Assembly (NCBI GenBank): GCA_946188165.1
Contig: CAMHTW010000013.1
Span: 1 to 64,000 of the forward strand
Length of the DNA stretch: 64,000 nt
Reading direction: 5' to 3'
DNA from: an uncultured Prevotella sp.
GTDB lineage: Bacteria > Bacteroidota > Bacteroidia > Bacteroidales > Bacteroidaceae
Position numbers and translations under genes: made by a program. Shown here in pieces: positions 1-7,311 of this stretch; the first letter of the stretch is position 1, and each line of letters opens with the position of its first letter. The notes beneath the pieces were generated by a model. That model was not told where the DNA came from. It worked only from the letters and a program-made list of their open reading frames with translations, and did no database searches.

Positions 1-245
1 GTCATAGTACAGACCCGATGGAGCGCAACTCCCGCCAGGAATGGGCAAAACCTGTACGCATCGGCGATAATGTTTGGATTGGAGGTAGCGTTACCATCCT
101 GCCAGGAGTCACTATTGGTGACAACGTAACCATCGGTGCAGGTAGTGTCGTGACAAAAAATATCCCCTCTAATTCCATAGCAGTAGGCAATCCCTGCAAA
201 GTAATAAAGGCCCTACCTTTGCCCCAAGTTTTAACGAGATATTAA
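1..245 (+). CDS. Sugar O-acetyltransferase, LbH/maltose acetyltransferase type (5' truncated)
   Basis: The reading frame is open from the left edge, so the start lies outside the window; about 80 C-terminal residues are present. They carry the imperfect hexapeptide repeats of a left-handed beta-helix ([32 protein letters not shown]) and the closing [10 protein letters not shown] motif of the maltose/galactoside/chloramphenicol O-acetyltransferase family. Members transfer acetyl from acetyl-CoA to a sugar hydroxyl as cytoplasmic trimers. The N-terminal part and most active-site residues are off the window, so the acceptor cannot be named. It is convergent with the exonuclease gene that follows. 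Confidence 0.85.
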   Translation, partial: HSTDPMERNSRQEWAKPVRIGDNVWIGGSVTILPGVTIGDNVTIGAGSVVTKNIPSNSIAVGNPCKVIKALPLPQVLTRY

Positions 246-277
246 GAATATCATATATGTGATAAGTGGCAACAGAT

Positions 278-853
278 TTATAATATGTATAGGGCGATAG
301 CTGCACAGGCTTCTGCATCAGCCAAAGCATGGTGATGGTTCTCGAGGTTGTAGCCACAGGCAGCTGCTACGGTGTGGAGTTGGTGATTAGGTAGCGAATG
401 GCCGAACTGTCGGCGGGATGCTGTCAGGGTATCGTAAAAACGGTAGTCGGGATAGTCCATTTGGTACACCTTGAATGCAGCCTTCAGACAGCCTTCATCG
501 AAACGGGCATTGTGAGCCACGAAAGGAATTGTGGCAATTTGGTATCTTACATCATCAAGGTCTTGATTTGAAAAGAATATCTCAACAATTCGTTCCTCCA
601 ACTGCTGCCATACTTTGGAAAACACCGGCGCATCCTCTGTATCACTTTCCGAGATGCCATGTACCCGCTGACACCAATAGTTATAATAGTTCGGCTCAGG
701 CTGGATCAGACTGTAGAACGAGTCGACTATCTGCCCGTCACGCACCATGACCACTCCAACGGAGCAGACACTTGACGGCTGCTGATTGGCCGTCTCGAAG
801 TCGATGGCGATGAAATCTGAAATGTGTTCGTTGGTTGTATTGATGGTTATCAT
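278..853 (-). CDS. 3'-5' exonuclease, DEDDh (DnaQ-like) family
   Basis: Stand-alone exonuclease domain of 191 residues, similar to the proofreading epsilon subunit and to RNase T-type enzymes that remove 3' nucleotides. All five catalytic positions can be seen from the ATG start: D18 and E20 (Exo I, DFETAN), D119 in HNARFD (Exo II), and H175 with D179 in the final HALADAE motif (Exo III, DEDDh type). No polymerase or BRCT domain is fused. A TTG codon six bases upstream overlaps the preceding stop as TTGA; I chose the ATG at 853, but TTG is possible. The gene follows the small membrane protein gene closely and is probably cotranscribed. Confidence 0.87.
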   Translation of the reverse strand: MITINTTNEHISDFIAIDFETANQQPSSVCSVGVVMVRDGQIVDSFYSLIQPEPNYYNYWCQRVHGISESDTEDAPVFSKVWQQLEERIVEIFFSNQDLDDVRYQIATIPFVAHNARFDEGCLKAAFKVYQMDYPDYRFYDTLTASRRQFGHSLPNHQLHTVAAACGYNLENHHHALADAEACAAIALYIL

Positions 854-855
854 AC

Positions 856-1119
856 TCAATCAAACAACTTTTTCCATATCCACAACACGGTTATTGCGCC
901 TATGACACAAAACACGAAATTGGTAAGATAACCCTTGCCAAGCAACTCGATGTTCAGCAGATGGCTGATGAATGTTCCTGCATAGCTGCCGATAATACCT
1001 ACAATGAGGTTCATGCAGCATCCCTTACCTTCACCGCTCATGATGCGGTTAGCAATGTAGCCAACGAATATACCTGTAAGTATTGGCCATGCTGTGAATT
1101 CTGCTATATGTTCTAACAT
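856..1119 (-). CDS. GlsB/YeaQ/YmgE-type small membrane protein
   Basis: An 87-residue, very hydrophobic protein with three predicted membrane segments (about residues 10-27, 36-56 and 64-82). The GYIANRIMSGEGKGC stretch followed by a glycine-rich NLIVGIIGSYAG segment is typical of the transglycosylase-associated (Transgly_assoc) family. These proteins are stress-linked in other bacteria but have no established enzymatic activity, despite the family name. The stop codon is 2 bp from the ATG of the exonuclease gene, so the two probably share a transcript. I saw no clear TAnnTTTG promoter directly upstream. Confidence 0.75.
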   Translation of the reverse strand: MLEHIAEFTAWPILTGIFVGYIANRIMSGEGKGCCMNLIVGIIGSYAGTFISHLLNIELLGKGYLTNFVFCVIGAITVLWIWKKLFD

Positions 1120-1235
1120 TTTTGTACGTCTATTATATTCAACTTAATATTCATGATTTGCAATCTAAAATGGAAATATCATCTACGTAAGACTGACGGA
1201 ACAGATTACTTCTAAGGAATAAAATTCGGGTTCGA

Positions 1236-1367
1236 CCGACCGTTCCAGCATATCAGGGCGGGCGCTCCAATATATAAGGGCGCCCGCCCGAATTCATGCG
1301 AGCGCCCGCCCGAATCTGGCAAGATGCCGTATCTCTCCCTGTTACATGCCGTCTCGCTCCCTGTTTG
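1236..1367. repeat. Degenerate 22-bp tandem array, six units
   Basis: Units begin at 1236, 1258, 1280, 1302, 1324 and 1346. Neighbouring pairs are most alike: by my count the last pair matches at 18 of 22 positions, the first pair at 15 and the middle pair at 14 (a shared GCGCCCGCCCGAAT block). Unit sequence drifts from pair to pair while the spacing stays exact. The GC-rich arm at 1256-1266 is complementary to both copies of the GCGCCCGCCC block, so alternative hairpins could form. The array lies downstream of the DUF2442 stop and upstream of the small membrane protein. I see no gene between 1120 and 1402. Confidence 0.7.
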
Positions 1368-1402
1368 CCCGTACCTTTTCCCCTTTCCTTACGTATACGA
1401 TA

Positions 1403-1642
1403 TTACACCCCTACGAAGTCCAACGCATTCCGCTTGATGACGAGTGGAAAGCGTTCGGGATGCTGGAGGCTCTCGATTTCGAGGTCTACGTCAAGGTCGG
1501 GCCACTCAATGGCTTCGGGGCCGCTCATTTGCACGTTCAAGACGCTGCGGATGGGCGCGTCCTGCATCCAAGGGATGCGGTTGTACGACAGGAAGTAGTC
1601 GTGACCCAGCACGGAGAGCATTATGCCCTGCGCATTAATCAT
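1403..1642 (-). CDS. DUF2442 domain protein
   Basis: A 79-residue protein with the DUF2442 pattern: a hydrophobic LSVLGHDYFLSYNRIPW segment, a central VLNVQMSGPEAIEWPDLDVDLEIESL core and a basic end. I start it at the ATG at 1642, which overlaps the end of the DUF4160 gene by 8 nt (ATGATTAA); a longer reading frame exists, but its extra N-terminus lies inside DUF4160 and does not resemble the family. DUF2442 genes are often found directly next to DUF4160 genes. No biochemical function is established; a toxin-antitoxin or regulatory pair is only a guess. Confidence 0.78.
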   Translation of the reverse strand: MINAQGIMLSVLGHDYFLSYNRIPWMQDAPIRSVLNVQMSGPEAIEWPDLDVDLEIESLQHPERFPLVIKRNALDFVGV

Positions 1643-1886
1643 CAATACGCTTGCCGATGTGCTGGCGGAATTGTTCTTTGAAGCTGTCTGCATATTTCTC
1701 TGCGATTTTCTTAATTTCACTTAGTTTGTGTTCAGGGATTCCTGTGTTCTTGGCCAGTTCCACGCGGGGCTCCAGCCAATATTTGGCCTCGTGACCGTCG
1801 CAGATGACGTGGATGTGCATCCGCTCCTCCTCGTTGGAGTATATCTTGAACGTGTATTCGCTCTCGCGTCTGAATACTGGACTCAT
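1635..1886 (-). CDS. DUF4160 domain protein
   Basis: An 83-residue protein matching the DUF4160 pattern: a YTFKIYSNEEERMHIHV segment, an EAKYWLEPRVELAKN core and a helical C-terminus ending in a KEQFRQHIGKRI-like segment. The HIHV and EAKYWLEP signatures are highly characteristic. It is the first gene of a two-gene operon, with 8 nt of overlap into DUF2442. A TATCTTTG -7 box lies 20 nt upstream of the ATG. The molecular role of the family is unknown. Confidence 0.8.
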   Translation of the reverse strand: MSPVFRRESEYTFKIYSNEEERMHIHVICDGHEAKYWLEPRVELAKNTGIPEHKLSEIKKIAEKYADSFKEQFRQHIGKRIDD

Positions 1887-1905
1887 AATCTACTATTTTT
1901 GGCTG

Positions 1906-1913
1906 CAAAGATA
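1906..1913 (-). promoter_or_regulatory. Promoter -7 box for the DUF4160-DUF2442 pair
   Basis: TATCTTTG on the minus strand fits the Bacteroidetes TAnnTTTG consensus. I see no good TTTG box at the expected distance, so the promoter may be weak or regulated. Confidence 0.55.
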
Positions 1914-1969
1914 CGAAACTTTTTCGAATTATAGTGCGATTATCCCAATCTTTTTGAAGGAACCAATTT

Positions 1970-4063
1970 CTATAATTCTATCGGCACTATCACCTTGAAC
2001 ACGATGTTGCGCCCCATATTATACACGCCCTGACGGCCCGTGGCATTGTTTACGTCGCAGTACTTCAGGCGGCTCAGATGGTTCTGATAGGCCGTATTCA
2101 GCAGGTTGTCGGCAGTAACGTATAGCTCGGCCACCTTCTTTTTATGGATGTTCAGGTCGGTACCTGCCGACAGGCTCAGCAGCGTATAGCTGGGCGTGCG
2201 TGTCTCCGTATCGTCCACCTTGTAATAGTGGTTCTGCGCCAGATTACACTCTAACCCCAAGGCCACATAGGCATTATTCAGCGTCTTGTGTCCGTGGTGC
2301 GACAACTCGTACTTCAGTTCCGATGTCCAGCGTGGTGCAGGCGTCATGGGCAGGTATTTGGCATCGGCATCGGCATGCAACTGCTGGGCATCGACAAACG
2401 AGAAGGTGTTCTGGAAGTGCAGGCTATGGATGGGATGGAAGTCGACACCAGCCTCAAAGCCCAGCAGACGGGCATCGCCCTGCGTATATTCGTAGGTACG
2501 GTAACCCTCCTCCTCTACCCTGTCTATGCGCTGCGCAAAGATGTAGTTCTCGATGCGGTTGGCAAATAGGGCCACCTGTGCCGACACGTATTTCGAAGTG
2601 AAATCGACGCCGAGGTCGGCCTGCCAACTATATTCAGGCTTCAAGTCTGGGTTGCCAATCTCAAAGCGCTGGGTACCCTCGTGAACGCCATAGCTGCCCA
2701 GTTCGCTCATATTGGGCGCACGGAAACCTCGTGCCACGTTCAGTCGCACGTTCACGTGTTCGCTGGCATTCCATACGGCACCAATGCTACCCGTCACACC
2801 ATTGAAGTTACGCGAATAGTAGTTCAGGTGACGATGGTCGTAACGCAGGCCTCCGTTCAGCGTCAGGCGGTTCAGCGACTTGCTGACCGTTGCGTAACCA
2901 CCCAGATCGAAGAGCCTGTACTCAGGTATCAGCGACTCCTCACCCAAGTTCAGCGACTGCTGCCACATACCGTTCACGCCACCCGCTACTTTCCATCCGT
3001 CGAACTCCTGCGATAAGTAGCGCACGTCGTAGGTCAGGGTGTGCAACTTGAAATACAATTCATACTCGTCTTCGTCCTCCTCGAACTCCTGACGACGGTT
3101 CTGCTGATAGCCCACGACGGCTTTCAGCCAGCCCTTGCTCAAGTTCAGCGAGTTGTCCCACACGGCTTTGTAATGGTAAATCTGCTGGAAGGGCAATGAT
3201 TTGCCATAACCATGACCCGTGAATCCTTCGCCATGCTCCAGTTCACCTGTTGTTTCGTCGCGCTCGCCCTCGACAATGCTGGGGGTCTGGTGGAAAATGG
3301 TGGCTGTCAGGTGCGAGTAGCCCCACCGTTTGTTCACACCCAGCATCAGTCGTCCAGCCCTCTCGCTGAACTGTGATCCGGGTACGTAGCCGTCGTACTT
3401 ATTTTTATACGCGTGTGCGTATCTGTCCGTAAAACGTGCATCCCACACGAAGCCCTGCTGATTGCCCGCAAAGTTCAGCGAGTAGTCAAACAAGCCGTTG
3501 TTCGTCTGGTATTCCGTGGACACGCTGGCCTTCATCTCGCCCTCGGGCTGGATAGGACTGCCGTGCAATATCAGCACGCCTGCCATAGCGTCACTGCCAT
3601 ACATCAGCGAGGCTGGTCCCTTCAGGATTTCCACTGAGTTCACGTTCTGTCCGTCTATCTCGATGCCGTGCTCGTCGCCCCATTGCTGTCCTTCCTGACG
3701 CACCCCCTCGTTCATCACGATAATGCGGTTGTAACCAAGTCCGCGGATAATGGGTTTCGAGATGCCGCTACCCGTCGTAATCTGTGCCACGCCAGGCTGG
3801 TGTGCTATGGCATCGATAACGTTGGTCGATGTCTTCTGGCGCAGTTCCTTACCGGAGACAATAGCAATTGGTGCCGTCGAGTTCTTCAGCTTTGTGTCGC
3901 CTGTCACACCCGTCACCACCATCTCGTTCAGTTTCAGGTGACGGTAGAACACGTCCGTCGAGTCCGACGGGTGTTCGTGATTATAATGATGCTTATGATG
4001 CTCCTGCGCTGCCGTAGCCATACATATCCACAGCAACGACAGGATGAAATATATCTTCTTCAT
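1970..4063 (-). CDS. TonB-dependent outer-membrane receptor with His-rich N-terminus (possible metal transporter)
   Basis: A 697-residue receptor: signal peptide (about 1-20), a short His-rich stretch (HHKHHYNHEH, 22-31), a plug domain (about 45-160, with LKLNEMVVTG, GLGYNRIIVMNEG and VEILKGPASLMYGSDAMAG) and a 22-strand-type barrel to the C-terminal aromatic-hydrophobic end. It lacks the SusC-type N-terminal carboxypeptidase-like domain, so it belongs to the smaller siderophore, vitamin or metal receptor class. The His-rich segment suggests zinc, copper or another transition metal; this is inference. The ATG at 4063 is preferred because it follows a signal-peptide pattern and the promoter lies just upstream; the longer frame would start upstream of that promoter. 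Confidence 0.85.
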   Translation of the reverse strand: MKKIYFILSLLWICMATAAQEHHKHHYNHEHPSDSTDVFYRHLKLNEMVVTGVTGDTKLKNSTAPIAIVSGKELRQKTSTNVIDAIAHQPGVAQITTGSGISKPIIRGLGYNRIIVMNEGVRQEGQQWGDEHGIEIDGQNVNSVEILKGPASLMYGSDAMAGVLILHGSPIQPEGEMKASVSTEYQTNNGLFDYSLNFAGNQQGFVWDARFTDRYAHAYKNKYDGYVPGSQFSERAGRLMLGVNKRWGYSHLTATIFHQTPSIVEGERDETTGELEHGEGFTGHGYGKSLPFQQIYHYKAVWDNSLNLSKGWLKAVVGYQQNRRQEFEEDEDEYELYFKLHTLTYDVRYLSQEFDGWKVAGGVNGMWQQSLNLGEESLIPEYRLFDLGGYATVSKSLNRLTLNGGLRYDHRHLNYYSRNFNGVTGSIGAVWNASEHVNVRLNVARGFRAPNMSELGSYGVHEGTQRFEIGNPDLKPEYSWQADLGVDFTSKYVSAQVALFANRIENYIFAQRIDRVEEEGYRTYEYTQGDARLLGFEAGVDFHPIHSLHFQNTFSFVDAQQLHADADAKYLPMTPAPRWTSELKYELSHHGHKTLNNAYVALGLECNLAQNHYYKVDDTETRTPSYTLLSLSAGTDLNIHKKKVAELYVTADNLLNTAYQNHLSRLKYCDVNNATGRQGVYNMGRNIVFKVIVPIEL

Positions 4064-4086
4064 TCTGTAGTTTCCATTTCTGGGTG

Positions 4087-4118
4087 CAAAGGTAAACAAA
4101 AAATAGATGCGCTCCAAA
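4087..4118 (-). promoter_or_regulatory. Promoter for the TonB receptor gene
   Basis: TACCTTTG (-7, at 4087-4094) and TTTG (-33, at 4115-4118) are separated by 20 bp, a good fit to the Bacteroidetes sigma-factor consensus. Transcription would start about 15-20 nt before the chosen ATG. Confidence 0.7.
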
Positions 4119-4127
4119 CAAAAGAAG

Positions 4128-4168
4128 GGAAAAAAACAAAACAAAGGGCTTGCCGCTGTGGCAAGCCC
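4128..4168 (-). terminator. Intrinsic terminator upstream of the TonB promoter
   Basis: On the minus strand a perfect 9-bp stem (GGGCTTGCC pairing with GGCAAGCCC, loop of 5) is followed by a T-rich run at 4128-4145. It ends transcription that comes from the right, just before the TonB receptor promoter. Confidence 0.75.
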
Positions 4169-4223
4169 CTCGTACTAAACTAAACAAATACTTTATTTCA
4201 TCTGAAATCATGTGGTTAAAGAG
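4131..4223 (-). ncRNA. Candidate small RNA between the peptidase and TonB receptor genes
   Basis: A complete small transcription unit of about 90 nt: its own promoter at 4230-4260, about 55 nt of AT-rich sequence, then a strong terminator hairpin. No convincing coding frame ends before the terminator. It could be a trans-acting small RNA, or the remains of an attenuator for the downstream TonB receptor, although that gene has its own promoter after the terminator. I do not recognise it as a known RNA family. Confidence 0.4.
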
Positions 4224-4229
4224 ACGGTG

Positions 4230-4260
4230 CAAAGGTACGGCAAAAATCCGAACTGCGCAA
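4230..4260 (-). promoter_or_regulatory. Promoter of the candidate small RNA
   Basis: TACCTTTG at 4230-4237 with TTG at 4258-4260, spacing 20 bp, on the minus strand. It lies downstream of the peptidase stop codon at 4278 and is followed by no long gene before the terminator. Confidence 0.55.
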
Positions 4261-4277
4261 TACCCAATAATTGGTAT

Positions 4278-7052
4278 TTAGTTGCGAATTGTTGCGGTCT
4301 TCTGACCAAAGCGTACGATGTAGAGTCCCTTAGGCAATGACTTCAGGCGCTGTTGCAGGTTGGAGGCATTGACCTCGTCCACCTTGTTGCCATTCACACC
4401 GTAGATGGTGACGTTGCCCTGTTGGCCGTTGCTGACCATCTGGATGCCGTCGGGCTTAGGCAACATGACGGTGAATAAAGGTGTATTCTGCGAACCGGCC
4501 GTTTCCTGCCTATTGGCTATATAGTAAGTCCAATAGAAATAGGTGGCACCATCTTCCAAACCAGGGAATCGAACTGTGATAGTGGTGTCGGCACCGGCAA
4601 TCAGCCTGAGGATTTTTCTGGCTGTAGCAACCTGCGGTCCACCCGTTTCAGAAGTCAGTTTGAACAGTTTGACAATGATGTTGTCATTGTAATCAAGTGT
4701 TCCGACATTTTGGACCTTGACGTCAATAAAGGCCGTATCAGACTTCACAATCCATGAACCATTCTCCTTGACGGCATTTGCTGTCCGTGCCGTTGTGCTA
4801 AGCACGGGTACCGGGTCTGGTTCGCGTGTCTGTATGACAAAGGGTTTGGTTTGAATGACCTTCCATTCACCTTCCGAGAGGTATTTGATGAGGAACAGAT
4901 AGCTATCGTCTTCGAGATTGACGAAATCGAAGGGCAGCTGGACGGTTTCTCCTGCAGCAAGCTTCACATCCTTCTTAAGGGTGGTGGTATTATAGTAATA
5001 CCCATCATGCCCGTCCTTGTAGAGGTCGGCCAAGATCTGGTTCTCATAGGTGTCATTACCATTGTTTGTTGCAGTAACCATCAGCTTGAGGTTGTTCTCT
5101 TTGACAATGTAGTTCGTGGCATTCGTCACGTCGTATTTGAGTGTCAGATTAGCGAAAGCTGCCGCGTCGACAGTAACACTATCGACAATGAACGTCGTGT
5201 AGTCGTAATCGTTGGTTTTAGAGTTGTACTGACGCGTGGCGACAGCAATCTCGTACCTTCCGGCAGAATCGGGAATGACCGTAAAGTCAAGGGGCTTAGT
5301 CTGTCCAGCCTCGATGTCGAAATGACGACCGCCCGTCATCTGGCCGTTCAGCATAAAGAATAGTTCGCCTTTCCAGAAAGTACCGTTGTTGGTGATAGTG
5401 GTTTGTACAGGTATAGGCGTTTTTGCCTCCTTTTTACCAGTAAATGCCAGCGTACCATTCAGGTTGAATACGGGTGGGAAGAGTTTCAGCGTGTCGCCCT
5501 TGACATTAATACCGACGTAGTAGTCGTAAGCACCAATTGAAGGATACCAGATGCTCGTCCCAGCCGGACGGCTGACAGGTATAACGAAGCAGGTCAATTC
5601 GTTGGTGCCCCTACCTAGACTCAGATCCGCAGCTAATCCTGCGGGGTCTACCATACCCCAGTCGGGGTCCAGCTTGATGCCGCTGGCAAGAACTCCTTCG
5701 TTGAACAATTTCTGCCCGTAAGCATCGACACACATCATTCCGATATCGAAGGTATAGGTAGCGTCCCAATGATTGATGACAGCAAAGCCTAACTTGACCT
5801 TAAAATTCTCGCTGATACTTTTGCGCGTCATCACGGTGTCGCAGAAGATAGCGCCCGCAGTGGCTGTCAGAAGGCGTAACTCTTTATCGGGCTTACCTGT
5901 ATTGGGTTGCACGCCAAAGATGGCACCCTGAGTAAAGCTGTAGCCGTCGGCACTCTTACTGGCACCGGAACCAGAATTGTTCTTAGAGTCGAGAATGGAC
6001 AGCAGGAAGTAGTCGTTGCTCTGACCGCTCCAACCCCAGTTAATGTGGAAGTAGTCGTCGCCACCATAGCCGTCAACAATAAAGGCATGACCTCCTGCGC
6101 TGGACTGACCACTATACATGAGGGGACGACCGGCTTTCAGTTCGTCGTACACCTTCTGGTTCCATTCGCCCTCGTGGTAGTCAACACGCTGTCTGTAGTT
6201 GGTGGCTTCGTCGTAATCAAAATAGTCACGTAAGGCGCGAGCAGCAAGGGCTGTTGAGGCACCACTGAAATCGAACGTATAATCCATCTCCACCGCTGTT
6301 CCGCAGAGCAGCATCAGATTGGCTACAGCATTCTTTTGAGCATCAGTCTCATAGCCAGTATATCTGGGCAGCATATTATCCCAATCGATAGCTGTACCGG
6401 CAGAGATACCGGGCATTTGTATTTTCCGTTTTTTAGTGGTATAGCCAGGAATGGAGTCTGTGGTGGCTGCAGGGTATTTCCAATAATACATCAACTGAGC
6501 CATAGCCGTTGCCACACAACCTACCAAGCTATGCGAACTGCCGTCAAGGGGGCAGAGGTCATTATAGGGTGCAGTCTGATCCCACGCTATGGGACCTTCC
6601 GAAAAGCGTGAGTCCAACAGCGGTCTGATGGCCTCGCCGCTGACGGTACGGCGTGCTATGGGCGCATCGGGGTGGCTGTTCAGATACTCCAGCTGGTCGC
6701 TATAGCTTTGCAGCCATTCCTTCATGTTCTCAGGCATGTTGTCAGGGTCAATCTGACCACGGTTCGAATAACCCAGCACAGCGGGTACACGATCGTCGGC
6801 AGCGGCAATGACGTAGCCTTCTCCCTTACCGACATTAAAGATGTAGTAGCTGGGAGCCAAGGTATTTTTCTGAGCCTGATAATGGCTTGTTGACACCAGA
6901 CGCAGTGCATCCGGATTCTGTGTCACGGCAGCTGCACGGCGTGGATTCATAAACTGTGCGACGTTCTGACGAGCTTCGTCTGGGGTCACAGGTCCTGCCA
7001 TTGCCACGATGCTGACAACAAGCGTGATTAGTAGTAAAAATGATTTCTTCAT
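4278..7052 (-). CDS. Secreted C10 (streptopain-type) cysteine peptidase with C-terminal sorting tail
   Basis: A 924-residue secreted protease. It has a signal peptide (1-19), an inhibitory propeptide (about 22-150), the C10 catalytic domain with nucleophile C179 in SLVGCVATAMAQ and H322 in GGHAFIVDGYG, and the INWGWSG motif (337-343). Large beta-sandwich repeats follow (about 400-840). The end (NVTIYGVNGNKVDE, then LPKGLYIVRFG) resembles the type IX secretion sorting domain. Relatives include streptopain and the Prevotella interpains, which cleave host or dietary proteins outside the cell. The ATG at 7052 is chosen because the longer frame would begin upstream of the promoter's -7 box. Confidence 0.9.
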   Translation of the reverse strand: MKKSFLLLITLVVSIVAMAGPVTPDEARQNVAQFMNPRRAAAVTQNPDALRLVSTSHYQAQKNTLAPSYYIFNVGKGEGYVIAAADDRVPAVLGYSNRGQIDPDNMPENMKEWLQSYSDQLEYLNSHPDAPIARRTVSGEAIRPLLDSRFSEGPIAWDQTAPYNDLCPLDGSSHSLVGCVATAMAQLMYYWKYPAATTDSIPGYTTKKRKIQMPGISAGTAIDWDNMLPRYTGYETDAQKNAVANLMLLCGTAVEMDYTFDFSGASTALAARALRDYFDYDEATNYRQRVDYHEGEWNQKVYDELKAGRPLMYSGQSSAGGHAFIVDGYGGDDYFHINWGWSGQSNDYFLLSILDSKNNSGSGASKSADGYSFTQGAIFGVQPNTGKPDKELRLLTATAGAIFCDTVMTRKSISENFKVKLGFAVINHWDATYTFDIGMMCVDAYGQKLFNEGVLASGIKLDPDWGMVDPAGLAADLSLGRGTNELTCFVIPVSRPAGTSIWYPSIGAYDYYVGINVKGDTLKLFPPVFNLNGTLAFTGKKEAKTPIPVQTTITNNGTFWKGELFFMLNGQMTGGRHFDIEAGQTKPLDFTVIPDSAGRYEIAVATRQYNSKTNDYDYTTFIVDSVTVDAAAFANLTLKYDVTNATNYIVKENNLKLMVTATNNGNDTYENQILADLYKDGHDGYYYNTTTLKKDVKLAAGETVQLPFDFVNLEDDSYLFLIKYLSEGEWKVIQTKPFVIQTREPDPVPVLSTTARTANAVKENGSWIVKSDTAFIDVKVQNVGTLDYNDNIIVKLFKLTSETGGPQVATARKILRLIAGADTTITVRFPGLEDGATYFYWTYYIANRQETAGSQNTPLFTVMLPKPDGIQMVSNGQQGNVTIYGVNGNKVDEVNASNLQQRLKSLPKGLYIVRFGQKTATIRN

Positions 7053-7086
7053 AATTATAATAACGCTAATTAATAATCTCACGTTG

Positions 7087-7117
7087 CAAAGATACAAAGA
7101 TTATTTTAATAAGCAAA
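7087..7117 (-). promoter_or_regulatory. Promoter for the C10 peptidase gene
   Basis: A textbook match on the minus strand: TTTG at 7114-7117, 19-bp spacer, TATCTTTG at 7087-7094. The expected 5' leader is about 28 nt. Confidence 0.8.
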
Positions 7118-7277
7118 GAAAAATTCCTATTTTTGCAACATCCTTTTAAAAGGCTATGACAGTCAAGGTTCCCTGAGCACTCCTAAGTCGATAGATTTAT
7201 GTTTCAAAATGGTTGGGTTTTTGTTTATTACACGACAAACGTCATAACAACAAGATAAATAATTCAGCAACAATCAC

Positions 7278-7285
7278 TATCTTTG
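7278..7285 (+). promoter_or_regulatory. Promoter -7 box for pepD
   Basis: TATCTTTG lies 26 bp before the pepD ATG. The -33 region is poor. A second TAnnTTTG match (TATTTTTG) lies further upstream at 7128-7135. The stretch 7053-7311 contains only the two divergent promoters. Confidence 0.6.
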
Positions 7286-7311
7286 CAAAACAAAAGTTCA
7301 AATCAACGTAT

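Noticed and set aside
238..252. Palindrome GATATT-AAG-AATATC between the first two genes as terminator
   Set aside because: Short AT-only stem without a T-run; too weak to call.
3993..4232. 79-codon frame across the candidate small RNA and terminator
   Set aside because: It runs through the terminator hairpin and the TonB receptor promoter and into the receptor gene; composition looks non-coding.
7128..7135. TATTTTTG as the main promoter of pepD
   Set aside because: It fits TAnnTTTG but lacks a TTTG at the right distance and would give a leader of about 170 nt; the box at 7278 is closer.
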